Shown piece by piece: positions 43,734 through 51,144 of a stretch of 51,144 nt of DNA. The stretch's first letter is position 1; each line of letters starts with the position of its first letter. The notes beneath the pieces were generated by a model. It saw only the letters and a program-made list of their open reading frames with translations, did not search any database and was not told the DNA's origin. A program made the position numbers and the translations under genes. This stretch comes from Nostoc sp. FACHB-973 (lineage in GTDB: Bacteria > Cyanobacteriota > Cyanobacteriia > Cyanobacteriales > Nostocaceae): positions 1-51,144 of the forward strand of contig NZ_JACJSJ010000058.1 in assembly GCF_014698115.1 (NCBI RefSeq), in the 5' to 3' direction.

Positions 43734-44123
43734 TTATTCACTCATCACAGAAGCACAGGCTTGAGCTTCCTGCCAAAGTTTGTGCAAAAAGAACTCAGCG
43801 CGATCGCTCATTGTGGTGACAAACACACCCACAGCATCCTCAGAACCATCTGATAGCCAAGAACCCCGCAAGGTGACTTCCACATATTCGCTATCGCAGA
43901 CGCACAGAGCAATGATTTCTCTGTCATCCCTTTTCACCTCACGCTTCAGCACTTCTACTCCCGGTAAATCAACAGGAAGCAAAAAGGAAGCTGTACTCGG
44001 TTCAACGCTGAGAGTTTGCCCAACTCGTAGCGCCAAAATCACTCGCTGCGCTACCCATTCTTCTAGCGACTGAGTGATAAATTCTAAATAAAAGCTGTTT
44101 TCAGTGTAAGTTAATTTCAGCAT
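43734..44123 (-). CDS. Conserved cyanobacterial protein of unknown function
   Basis: 129 residues, soluble, no signal peptide. The start MLKLTYTENSFYLEFITQSLEEWVAQRVILALRVGQTLSVEPSTASFLLP and the compact alpha/beta pattern resemble a family restricted to cyanobacteria (I recall the name alr0857 family, unverified). GAGGA directly precedes the ATG on the minus strand, and AGGAGAG lies a little farther out. No enzymatic motif is recognised. The HNH pseudogene lies just upstream. Confidence 0.75.
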   Translation of the reverse strand: MLKLTYTENSFYLEFITQSLEEWVAQRVILALRVGQTLSVEPSTASFLLPVDLPGVEVLKREVKRDDREIIALCVCDSEYVEVTLRGSWLSDGSEDAVGVFVTTMSDRAEFFLHKLWQEAQACASVMSE

Positions 44124-44127
44124 TCCT

Positions 44128-44492
44128 CATGCTCTCCTGTTATTCCAGGTTTGCTTGCACATTTATTCAAAACTGTTCAGCCTCGATATCGCGGTATCAG
44201 ATAATCTAGCCTTAGATGTTTGCTGATATCGGAGTCTTGGCAACTGCGATCGTCTCGTGGTAACACTTAGCGCCAATTAATTGCTGGAATCTTCCATATA
44301 CTTTCCCAACTTGGTTGAGTGAATTTGCCATTCACTTTCCGTAGTAAAACCCAGTCGTTCAGTTTGTTTTGTTACCAACAATTCAATTGCCCGCTTGATA
44401 TTGATCCGACATAGTGGTAAATAATTCTGATAAAACATCACTACGGATTGCTCTAACACTTGCCTTGCAGTCGTCACAGCTTTACTCCTCAT
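44128..44492 (-). pseudogene. Decayed HNH endonuclease
   Basis: The open 71-codon stretch 44492-44277 reads VLEQSVVMFYQNYLPLCRINIKRAIELLVTKQTERLGFTTESEWQIHS, the N-terminus of cyanobacterial HNH endonucleases, then loses similarity. Moving to another frame from about 44304 gives WKIPAINWR, a stop, VLPRDDRSCQDS and KHLRLDYLIPRYRG with a second stop. From memory this follows the family's WKVPPVNRREVLRRD...CQYC..KHLTLDHVIPRSRGG. So there is an internal deletion, a frameshift and at least two stops, and the CxxC and HNH residues are altered. Remnants reach to about 44128. A terminator-like hairpin stands immediately upstream. Confidence 0.75.
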
Positions 44493-44497
44493 AAAAA

Positions 44498-44531
44498 ACC
44501 CCCGCTTCTTGTTTGCCTGAAGCGGGGGTTG
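44498..44531 (-). terminator. Rho-independent terminator on the minus strand
   Basis: AACCCCCGCTTC (44498-44509) pairs with GAAGCGGGGGTT (44520-44531); on the minus strand the stem is followed by TTTTTT. It would end transcripts coming from the 44806-44558 side. Confidence 0.85.
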
Positions 44532-44557
44532 GAAATTGACCGAAAGTTTTTCTGGTC

Positions 44558-44806
44558 TTATATCGGTACAGCATTTCTTCGCCTGTACCCCCCGCTTTCT
44601 TCATCTAGTTGTGGTTTCGCAATCAGCCCACTAATGCTCAGATATCTAAACTCATGATTACCCTCTGTGATTTGCCCATGATTTCGGCTACTATCGCCCA
44701 TAAATAAATACTCCACTCCCACAGCAGCTGATTCCCAATCGGCTTGGCAATTGGTAGCGCATAAGGAAGTAGAGATGGGGTAAATGGATTTCACAGAAAA
44801 TTTCAC
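44558..44806 (-). CDS. Possible small protein, unknown
   Basis: 82 codons starting with GTG at 44806. The protein (KSIYPISTSLCATNCQADWESAAVGVEYLFMGDSS..., C-terminus SISGLIAKPQLDEESGGYRRR) is of a normal, non-repetitive composition. It is followed 27 bases on by a strong terminator in the same direction, which supports a transcribed unit. It is divergent from the ribbon-helix-helix gene. No family is recognised and no clear Shine-Dalgarno is seen, so it may be a remnant or a chance frame. Confidence 0.4.
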   Translation of the reverse strand: MKFSVKSIYPISTSLCATNCQADWESAAVGVEYLFMGDSSRNHGQITEGNHEFRYLSISGLIAKPQLDEESGGYRRRNAVPI

Positions 44807-44877
44807 CTATTGAACATTCCTTTAAACATACTACACTTGTATTACTATCCTGTCTATACCCTCAAGGAGAAAAAGTC

Positions 44878-45213
44878 ATGCATACAATCGCTCGCACCCC
44901 AACCACCGATATGGAAGTTACCAGCATCCGCCTAGAACGGGAACTCAAAGATAAACTCAAAGAAATCGCCGGCAATCAGGGATATCAAGCTCTGATCCGA
45001 GATATCCTTTGGAATTATGTCCAGCAAAAATCCGGTGAGTGGAAGCCGCGATTTTCCCGAGCCGATATTCGGGCTAGCATAGCCGCCACCGCCCAGCAAG
45101 AAGAACGCTGTGTACTCACAGGTCAACTCATTCAACCCCAACAACCGATGTTGTTAGGACTAACGAGGAATGGCGATATGGTTCCTCTGAGTGTCGAAAG
45201 TTTGGCTGGATAG
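44878..45213 (+). CDS. Ribbon-helix-helix-like DNA-binding protein
   Basis: 111 residues. Residues ~12-45 (DMEVTSIRLERELKDKLKEIAGNQGYQALIRDILWNYVQQ) follow the beta-strand, helix, helix order of CopG/Arc-type ribbon-helix-helix proteins. The C-terminal half (RADIRASIAATAQQEERCVLTGQLIQPQQPMLLGLTRNGDMVPLS) looks like a small second domain conserved in cyanobacteria. AAGGAG lies 10 bases before the ATG, one of the best ribosome sites in the window. It may be a regulator; the targets are unknown. A hairpin at 45228-45270 follows. Confidence 0.75.
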   Translation: MHTIARTPTTDMEVTSIRLERELKDKLKEIAGNQGYQALIRDILWNYVQQKSGEWKPRFSRADIRASIAATAQQEERCVLTGQLIQPQQPMLLGLTRNGDMVPLSVESLAG

Positions 45214-46063
45214 TCTTATATCCAGGCGAATGCAGCTCGGTTATTCTGGCTAAATAATTGGGCTGCATTCAAAATCTAGCTTTATTTCCTCCGATGAGTA
45301 AAACTCATTATTAGAACTTATAGTTTATTGATTTGCATTTATTTATAGTTATAATTGTGAAGTTGGTAATCGATAACCGCCAATAATTAATAATTTCTTC
45401 ACAATTCCCAAAGCCAAAGGCGACACTTGCCTAATATCCACAGAGAGTTTACTCCAAAGCCTGCTCGATCGCTGTGAAAAAAACGAAGTATAGCGATCGC
45501 CCTTAGCTTTTCCTGGAAGTTAACATTTGGTGTCTAGACTGCACTTCGCTCTATTGAGCATGAGAGCTTTAGGACAGGTTCTATGTCTATTTTTTTCAAG
45601 CTTTAAGCTTTTGATGTGATTGAGACCAACACACAGCCAAAAGTAGCCTGTGAGGCACAGGAAAATAGAAATATATTTTACAAAAATTTTTAAATTAATT
45701 CGGTAAAATTACTGTTAAATTTACTGAGGGTCGTGGTTTGATTCCAGAGAAATTACGGTTTATGTATACTTACAGACAGGATATTCTAAGTCAAAGTTAG
45801 TTAATCATATCAATATAAAAAGCAAAAATAATGCAGACCAGGGAATTTAGCATATCTTAACTACCTCAGTATCCATGTAGCAATTTGCTTAATATATTCG
45901 GAAACTTGGCCATCTGACATAGAAAAGGGCTATAACAGGTGAGAGAAAGTATTCATACAAAATTTGTCAATTATCAAGGTGTCGCAACACAACTAACGGT
46001 GAACAATATGCCAAAAGGTTGGGTGCAAGAACAATGGATTTATTATCCAAGGGCGTGCCAAGA
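45214..46063. other. Long AT-rich intergenic region
   Basis: Some 850 bases. Apart from the hairpin at 45228-45270 and isolated HIP1-like GCGATCGC sites (for example 45495-45502), I recognise no gene, RNA or repeat family. It should hold the promoter of the GAF-domain kinase gene. Confidence 0.5.
45228..45270 (+). terminator. Possible terminator hairpin
   Basis: GAATGCAGC (45228-45236) pairs with GCTGCATTC (45262-45270). The loop of 25 bases is long and there is no strong T-tract, so the call is weak. Confidence 0.35.
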
Positions 46064-48082
46064 ATGAAAAAGCCTTTATCGTCGCCGCCACACTACTTAA
46101 ATGACGTAGATCGACTACAACCTTACCAAGTCAAGCTGATGCAGCATCAGGATGAACCTGCCCGCCAATTGGTACAAAAGATTAACCAAATCATTGCTAA
46201 TAGCTCGGCAACGGCATCGATGCTCCAAGATATTGCCCGATTGCTAGGAGTTACTTTTCAAGTAGATTGTTGCTGCTTGGTTTCAGTAACAGGTGAGGTC
46301 TCCAACGAACCAACTGCTATTAATTGGTGCGCTGATGAATATTTAGGGTTACCACACCCAGAAGAGATATTTTCGATGGAACAGTTGCTGATGCACTCCC
46401 CAGTGCTGCAATGTGCTGCTGAACCATTGACTATTGAAGACATTTCCATTATTCAAAACAGTCTGGTAATTGGCTGTCAATATCTGCCACTACCGATAAA
46501 AGCAGTTTTGGCAATTCCCACTCGGTTTGGTGGTAATAACAACGGGGTGATTTGTCTGATTAAATTCCAACCCTATGATTGGAGTGAATCAGAAAAACAA
46601 CTGCTCAAAGAAGTCGAGTCATCTTGCGCGATCGCCTTTTCTCGAGTCGCACAAGTCCAGCTAATTGCCAGTCAACAACAGTATTTAGAAAAGACCAACC
46701 AGCATCAAAACTTGATCAAGCAATTGACTATATTAAGTCGCAGCAACTTGGAGCTTAATCAAATGCTCCAATTAGTTATCGCCTCCACTGCTGAATCTCT
46801 ACAGGCAGATCGGGGTTTGCTGATCCTGTTGAAATATACAGATCCACTATTTAGGACTCAAGCCAAGAAACAAGTTCCTAAAGCCAAAGCTACGGTAGTT
46901 GGTGAATGGGCAAAGACAACACAAAATTCCCGCACCAGTAAACCAGACATCTTAAATCAGTCTTTCTTGCTTTCCGACTGTGGTTTATGCCAGCGTGCCT
47001 TCATAGATTCTGGAAGACCAGTAATTTTTGATGATTATACAGCCCAAAACGATATCTCCTCTGCTGTTCCATTATTTGCACTAGAGGAATTGCCTGCGGT
47101 ACTGTTAATGCCCTTAGAAAGTCAAGGTAAAATTTTAGGATTTTTGGTATTACAGCAATCTTTTACTCGCAGTTGGCAACCAGCAGAATTAAATCTTGTG
47201 GAAATGGTTTGCGCTCAAGTGAGTAATGCCATTATTCAGTCACAGACATTGCGTCAAGTGCAAACTTTGGTAGATGAGCGGACGGCGAAGCTACAGAGCA
47301 GTCTAGAGCTGCAAGCAAAATTGCATGAAAGAACGCGGCAATATGTTGAGCAGTTGCGGCAGCTGAACGAACTCAAAGATGAATTTTTGAGTAATATGAG
47401 CGATCGCCTACGCTATCCTCTGACAAACATGCTGATGTCAATTCGCAACTTACGTTTGCCAGGAATAGCCCCAGAGCGTCAGGTTAGATATCTCGATATC
47501 CTAGAACAGGAATGTACAAAAGAAATTAACTTAATTAACGACTTGTTGACACTCCAGAAGCTAGAGTCGCCTCACGAAGCTCCGCAATTAGAAACTATAG
47601 ATTTAAATACCAAAATCCACCATATCTCAGCATCTTTTGAGAAAAAACTTGCTGAAAAAGGATTAAAAATTTCCTTAGATTTACCACAAGAGTCGCTAAA
47701 ACTGCAAACTGAACTAGAAAGTTTCGACCGCATTCTCCAAGAATTGCTCACTAATGCCTGTAAATACTCAGAGCATGAGAGCATAGTTCACCTACACGCC
47801 TTTCATCAAGTCGATCAACAAATCGATCGAGTTATCATGAAAGTGACGAACATCGGACGTGCCATCTCTGAAGAAGAAGCGACCTACATCTTTGACAAGT
47901 TCCGTCGCGGAAAAGGACGCTGGACTCCAGGAACTGGCTTGGGACTTGCTCTAGTCAAGTCTTTAGTGCAGCATCTCAATGGAGCGATCGCAGTTGAAAG
48001 TCTACCAATAGAGGATTCTCAACAGAGCGAAATCTGCTTCACCCTGACTCTGCCCCAATTTTCTGACGAAAGCAAACCATAA
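46064..48082 (+). CDS. GAF-domain histidine kinase-like protein lacking the phosphoacceptor His
   Basis: About 672 residues. Two GAF domains (roughly 45-195 and 225-390; CCCLVSVTGEV, GVICLIKFQPYDWSESEKQLLKEV; ADRGLLILLKY, LLMPLESQGKILGFLVLQQSFTRSWQPAELNLVEMV) are followed by a coiled coil (ELQAKLHERTRQYVEQLRQLNELKDEF). The dimerisation helix reads FLSNMSDRLRYPLTNM where kinases have S-H-E-L-R-T-P-L, so residue ~447 is Asp, not His. The ATPase domain keeps ELLTNACKYS and RRGKGRWTPGTGLGLALVKSLVQ. It may signal without autophosphorylation. Start uncertain: ATG 46064 follows AAGGGCG; ATG 46034 and TTG 46019 are in frame. Confidence 0.85.
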   Translation: MKKPLSSPPHYLNDVDRLQPYQVKLMQHQDEPARQLVQKINQIIANSSATASMLQDIARLLGVTFQVDCCCLVSVTGEVSNEPTAINWCADEYLGLPHPEEIFSMEQLLMHSPVLQCAAEPLTIEDISIIQNSLVIGCQYLPLPIKAVLAIPTRFGGNNNGVICLIKFQPYDWSESEKQLLKEVESSCAIAFSRVAQVQLIASQQQYLEKTNQHQNLIKQLTILSRSNLELNQMLQLVIASTAESLQADRGLLILLKYTDPLFRTQAKKQVPKAKATVVGEWAKTTQNSRTSKPDILNQSFLLSDCGLCQRAFIDSGRPVIFDDYTAQNDISSAVPLFALEELPAVLLMPLESQGKILGFLVLQQSFTRSWQPAELNLVEMVCAQVSNAIIQSQTLRQVQTLVDERTAKLQSSLELQAKLHERTRQYVEQLRQLNELKDEFLSNMSDRLRYPLTNMLMSIRNLRLPGIAPERQVRYLDILEQECTKEINLINDLLTLQKLESPHEAPQLETIDLNTKIHHISASFEKKLAEKGLKISLDLPQESLKLQTELESFDRILQELLTNACKYSEHESIVHLHAFHQVDQQIDRVIMKVTNIGRAISEEEATYIFDKFRRGKGRWTPGTGLGLALVKSLVQHLNGAIAVESLPIEDSQQSEICFTLTLPQFSDESKP

Positions 48083-48694
48083 TTGGCGAAAGTGACTCAA
48101 GAACACAACACAACAGATAATCTTGATTTCCAGTCTTCCACTGATGACACTAATTTAGAAGCCCATTTGTCTGCTGATGCAGTCGCTTTATTGGCTAAAG
48201 TAGAAGTTCAAGTTGAGAAATTAGCACAGCGACAGCGGCAAATTAGTGCTAAGCTCCGAATCCCCCAACCAGTGGAACAAATTTGGAAAGTTTTGACAGA
48301 TTATGAAGCCTTGGCTGACTTCATCCCCAACCTAGCCAAAAGTCGCCTCATCGAGCATCCTGACGGCGGTATTCGACTCGAACAAGTCGGCTCCCAGCGG
48401 TTACTAAATTTCAACTTTTGTGCGCGGGTAGTTCTGGATCTCGAAGAATACTTCCCTAAAGAAATTAATTTCCGGATGGTAGAAGGAGATTTTAAAGGCT
48501 TCTCTGGTAGCTGGTGTTTAGAACCTTGTTCCCTTGGTGAACATATGGGAACCAATCTTTGCTACACAATTCAAATTTGGCCTAAGCTCACTATGCCAAT
48601 ATCAATCATTGAAAACCGTCTCAGTAAAGATCTGCGGTTAAATCTTCTGGCTATTTATCAACGTGTAGAAGAACTCGCCAGTCAAAAAAGCTGA
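48083..48694 (+). CDS. SRPBCC/START-like cyclase/dehydrase family protein
   Basis: 203 residues. Residues ~55-195 form a START/SRPBCC-like lipid- or ligand-binding fold (AKLRIPQPVEQIWKVLTDYEALADFIPNLAKSRLIEHPDGGIRLEQVGSQRLLNFNFCARVVLDLEEYFPKEINFRMVEGDFKGFSGSWCLEP), the polyketide cyclase/dehydrase type common in cyanobacteria. The TTG at 48083 directly follows the kinase stop, so translation is probably coupled; a GTG at 48092 is an alternative. The ligand is unknown. The tight pairing with the GAF protein suggests a shared process. Confidence 0.82.
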   Translation: MAKVTQEHNTTDNLDFQSSTDDTNLEAHLSADAVALLAKVEVQVEKLAQRQRQISAKLRIPQPVEQIWKVLTDYEALADFIPNLAKSRLIEHPDGGIRLEQVGSQRLLNFNFCARVVLDLEEYFPKEINFRMVEGDFKGFSGSWCLEPCSLGEHMGTNLCYTIQIWPKLTMPISIIENRLSKDLRLNLLAIYQRVEELASQKS

Positions 48695-48788
48695 TGCTTA
48701 GATAAGCTATCATTCAGAGTTAACTCTGAGTGGTAGTTTCTACTGGCGAAGTTTCTAGAAAGAAATAGTTTTACCTTCTACTTTTTAG

Positions 48789-48861
48789 TACCCCCAGGGG
48801 AATTCGAATCCCCGTTACCTCCGTGAAAGGGAGGTGTCCTAGGCCTCTAGACGATGGGGGC
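48789..48861 (-). tRNA. tRNA-Glu (anticodon TTC)
   Basis: Read on the minus strand the gene begins GCCCCCATCGTCTAGAGGCC. It has a T-arm GGGGATTCGAATTCCCC, the anticodon loop CTTTCAC with TTC, and the acceptor partner TGGGGGT. All four arms pair. The 3' CCA is not encoded. The sequence is the cyanobacterial/chloroplast tRNA-Glu type, which supplies glutamate for both protein and tetrapyrrole (5-aminolevulinate) synthesis. Confidence 0.95.
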
Positions 48862-49109
48862 ATCGGACTCAGACCTTTTATAAATTAACGAATTTTCTGA
48901 GGGATGTCAATAGTTTTTGCCAAAAAAAGTTTGTGGCAGCTAAACTGGGTGGAGGCGAAAGTTTGAATAGGATACACAGACATGGATACACAAAAAAAAG
49001 TCCGTAGACGCTTCTGCGGCTTTGGGCAGAGTAGCTCAACATCCAGGGCTCTTGATTCTAGTGGATGCCTAAATAGAAAAAACGCAAAATTCCCCAAAGG
49101 AGAAAGGGT
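48862..49109. other. Spacer upstream of the tRNA and of the antiporter leader
   Basis: About 250 bases between divergent units. The tRNA promoter should lie just to the right of 48861. No gene or repeat is recognised before the small leader ORF at 49110. Confidence 0.5.
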
Positions 49110-49169
49110 ATGATGTTGTACCCTGTAGAGTTAATATCTACAGTTTTTTTACAAAAGATTTTGAAATAA
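49110..49169 (+). CDS. Putative 19-codon leader peptide
   Basis: ATG at 49110 opens a short frame (MMLYPVELISTVFLQKILK) ending with TAA at 49167-49169. AAGGAG at 49097-49102 stands 7 bases upstream, an ideal ribosome site, while the antiporter gene 20 bases downstream has none. A terminator-like hairpin lies within the leader codons. The arrangement suggests a regulatory leader peptide or translational coupling; coding is unproven. Confidence 0.4.
   Translation: MMLYPVELISTVFLQKILK
49123..49150 (+). terminator. Attenuator-like hairpin before the antiporter
   Basis: CTGTAGA (49123-49129) pairs with TCTACAG (49137-49143) around GTTAATA, followed directly by seven T. A weaker competing stem, GGGTA (49106-49110) with TACCC (49119-49123), overlaps its left arm. 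It sits 39 bases before the antiporter ATG. Confidence 0.5.
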
Positions 49170-49188
49170 ATGGCTCAAAATCTACAAC

Positions 49189-51108
49189 ATGGAAGCATCT
49201 TTTGAAATCACTCTCCAGATGGCGATCGCTGTGCTAGCGGGCATTAGCGCCCAAGTGCTGGCTGCGTACCTCCGGGTGCCCAGCATCGTCTTGTTATTGC
49301 TGTTGGGCATCCTATTTGGCTCTGATGGCTTAGGACTGTTACATCCCCAGTTACTTGGTAGTGGACTGGAAGTTATTGTCGCCCTAGCAACGGCAATCAT
49401 TTTGTTTGAAGGTGGACTGAATTTGGATCTGCGAGAGTTAGGCAGAGTTTCAGTCAGCCTACAATTGCTCGTCACTCAAGGAACTCTAATCACACTGCTT
49501 GGTGGGAGTATGGCTGCTCACTGGCTGGGTGAATTTCCTTGGAACATAGCTTTTCTCTATGCTTCTATAGTCGTGGTTACAGGCCCGACGGTCGTTGGCC
49601 CCCTACTCAAACAAATCAATGTAGACCGGCAGGTGGCAACACTTTTAGAAGGTGAAGGGGTTTTAATTGACCCTGTAGGAGCGATCCTGGCCTTCGTTGT
49701 CCTGGATACGATTTTGAACGGGGATGCTGATCCAATCAATGCGATCGCCGGTTTACTGATGCGGTTGGGTGTTGGTGCGGCAATTGGTGGCGTTGGTGGT
49801 TATCTGATGAGTTGGATTTTCAAACGCGCCAGTTTTCTGTCATTCGAGCTCAAAAACTTAGTGGTGCTGGCCATACTTTGGAGTCTGTTTACCTTATCGC
49901 AAATGATCCGCAGTGAATCGGGAGTAATGACAACAGTAGTTGCTGGAGCGGTATTTGCTAATTCCTCAGTGCCAGAAGAACGTTTGTTAAGGAGCTTTAA
50001 AGGTCAGCTGACAATTCTCAGCGTTTCGGTATTATTCATCCTATTAGCGGCTGACCTATCCATTGCCAGTGTGTTCGCTTTGGGTTGGGGTAGTTTATTC
50101 ACTGTTTTGGTACTAATGTTTGTCGTTCGCCCAATTAATATCCTGTTGTGTACCTGGAACAGTGACCTAAACTGGCGACAGAAATTGTTTTTAAGCTGGG
50201 TTGCTCCTAGAGGAATTGTTTCCGCTTCCGTTGCTTCTCTATTTGCGATTTTGTTGACACAGCGGGGTATAAATGGCGGTGACTCCATCAAAGCTCTAGT
50301 CTTCCTGACAATTATCATGACTGTTGTCTGCCAAGGACTAACGGCTGGCTGGGTTGCTAAGTGCCTGGAAATTACCTCCAAAGACGCAACTGGCGCAGTG
50401 ATTGTGGGTTGTAATCCCTTGAGTCTTTTGATTGCCCGGTTCTTTCAAGAACGGGGAGAAAACGTGGTGATGATTGATACTGACCCCCAATGTCTTCTGC
50501 AAGCCCAAGCACAAAATCTTCGGGTGATTGCTAGTAGTGCTTTGGATGCGGCTGTTTTGGAAGAGGCTGGACTTGCCTCTATGGGCACTTTTTTGGCGAT
50601 GACAAGTAACGGCGAGGTGAATTTTGTTTTGGCTCAACGGGCAGCTGAGGAGTTTAATCCGCCCCGTGTGTTAGCAGTTTTTCCCCGCGATCCCCAAGCG
50701 AGTAGCTCAGCCAATAATAAAGTTAATCAAGCTTTTATCCCAGATTTAGCCATTAAGACTTGGAATGAATATCTCAATGATGGACGAGTCAAACTGGGGA
50801 CAACTACGCTTAATGAGTCGGAATTTTCGACTCAATACGATCGCATTCAAGAGAAAATTCGCACTGGGATACTAATACCGCTATTGGTAGAACGAGAAGA
50901 ACGCTTACAGGTAATGCCAGCTAACCAAGAGTGGGAAATTGGCGATCGCATTATCTACCTATTGCATGACCCCAGGCCTAGCCTTTTAAAACGCTTATCT
51001 GGCGCTACCCAATCCACTCCCCTGTCTCTAGAAAAGTTACCAGAAGTTGAAGACTTACCCCTTGTCCAGTTAACTGAACTTTCCACTACTGAGAGTGCTG
51101 GGAGATGA
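49189..51108 (+). CDS. CPA1-type Na+(K+)/H+ antiporter with TrkA-N domain
   Basis: 639 residues. The first ~395 form the antiporter domain with about 12 membrane segments (MAIAVLAGISAQVLAAYLRVPSIVLLLLLGILFGSDGLGL; LFEGGLNLDLRELG; VVTGPTVVGPLLKQ; EGEGVLIDPVGAILAFVVL), with the GP(T)xVxP and ID-type acidic sites of the NhaP/CPA1 group. Residues ~400-510 are a TrkA-N (RCK) nucleotide-binding domain (GAVIVGCNPLSLLIARFFQERGENVVMIDTDPQ). It should exchange Na+ or K+ for protons across the plasma or thylakoid membrane. There is no Shine-Dalgarno before ATG 49189; see the leader and hairpin just upstream. Confidence 0.9.
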   Translation: MEASFEITLQMAIAVLAGISAQVLAAYLRVPSIVLLLLLGILFGSDGLGLLHPQLLGSGLEVIVALATAIILFEGGLNLDLRELGRVSVSLQLLVTQGTLITLLGGSMAAHWLGEFPWNIAFLYASIVVVTGPTVVGPLLKQINVDRQVATLLEGEGVLIDPVGAILAFVVLDTILNGDADPINAIAGLLMRLGVGAAIGGVGGYLMSWIFKRASFLSFELKNLVVLAILWSLFTLSQMIRSESGVMTTVVAGAVFANSSVPEERLLRSFKGQLTILSVSVLFILLAADLSIASVFALGWGSLFTVLVLMFVVRPINILLCTWNSDLNWRQKLFLSWVAPRGIVSASVASLFAILLTQRGINGGDSIKALVFLTIIMTVVCQGLTAGWVAKCLEITSKDATGAVIVGCNPLSLLIARFFQERGENVVMIDTDPQCLLQAQAQNLRVIASSALDAAVLEEAGLASMGTFLAMTSNGEVNFVLAQRAAEEFNPPRVLAVFPRDPQASSSANNKVNQAFIPDLAIKTWNEYLNDGRVKLGTTTLNESEFSTQYDRIQEKIRTGILIPLLVEREERLQVMPANQEWEIGDRIIYLLHDPRPSLLKRLSGATQSTPLSLEKLPEVEDLPLVQLTELSTTESAGR

Positions 51109-51144
51109 GGGAGATGAGGGAGATGAGGGAGCAGGGGGGGCAGG
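51105..51144. repeat. Nonamer tandem repeat at the right edge
   Basis: GAGATGAGG is repeated three times and followed by G-rich sequence, starting in the stop codon of the antiporter gene and running to the window end. Confidence 0.75.

Noticed and set aside
48712..48731. Palindrome TCAGAGTTAACTCTGA as terminator of the SRPBCC gene
   Set aside because: The dyad is perfect but has no loop or T-tract, so a terminator call is not supported.
50004..50381. 125-codon minus-strand frame
   Set aside because: It lies entirely opposite the antiporter gene, with no ribosome site or family features.

Overview
The window looks like chromosomal DNA of a filamentous, probably heterocyst-forming cyanobacterium (Nostoc, Calothrix or Scytonema type). 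The signs are abundant HIP1-like GCGATCGC sites, heptamer short tandem repeats between genes, several miniature inverted-repeat elements (MITEs), a chloroplast-like tRNA-Glu, an IlvN that reads like the Nostoc protein, and cyanobacterial conserved hypotheticals. The genus is an inference from these features, not a search result.

Layout. 1-2486: an alpha/beta hydrolase, a BON-domain protein (minus strand) and ilvN with its terminator. 2577-17818: the first exopolysaccharide (EPS) block. It holds a CapD/FlaA1-type nucleotide-sugar dehydratase/epimerase, a GINT1-like beta-propeller protein, a FemAB/GNAT-like acyltransferase, a MurJ/Wzx-like flippase, three GT4 glycosyltransferases, a Wzy/ligase-like membrane protein, an asparagine-synthase-type amidotransferase and a DUF4091 lipoprotein, and closes with a terminator. 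17920-22499: a compact signalling module of coiled-coil protein, membrane protein with OmpA domain, Ras-like GTPase, PAS-like protein and histidine kinase. 22599-25185: chromate transporter, DUF442 protein and PadR regulator, among MITEs.

25686-37437 is the second EPS block: nucleotide-sugar dehydrogenase, UDP-glucuronate 4-epimerase-like protein, GT4, initiating phosphoglycosyl transferase, tandem FemAB-like paralogues plus a third acyltransferase, DegT aminotransferase, Wzc-type tyrosine autokinase and a Calx-beta protein. 37448-45213 holds mainly minus-strand housekeeping and transport genes: purT, a pentapeptide-repeat protein, an ABC-2 transporter pair, MscS, small conserved genes and a decayed HNH endonuclease, then a ribbon-helix-helix protein. 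45214-51144: a GAF-domain kinase lacking its phosphoacceptor histidine, an SRPBCC protein, tRNA-Glu(TTC) and a Na+/H+ antiporter behind a possible leader-peptide attenuator.

Together the two EPS blocks supply nearly all Wzx/Wzy parts: sugar supply (dehydrogenase, epimerase, dehydratase, aminotransferase), initiation, several glycosyltransferases, flippase, polymerase and co-polymerase kinase. No Wza-type exporter is seen. A near-identical upstream element, with the palindrome GCCAATTTGGC, precedes the first gene of each block and may co-regulate them. The many FemAB/GNAT-like proteins plus the amidotransferase suggest a polymer whose uronic acids or amino sugars carry amide or aminoacyl groups; this is inference. 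The most novel-looking system is the OmpA/Ras-like GTPase/PAS/kinase module between the two blocks.
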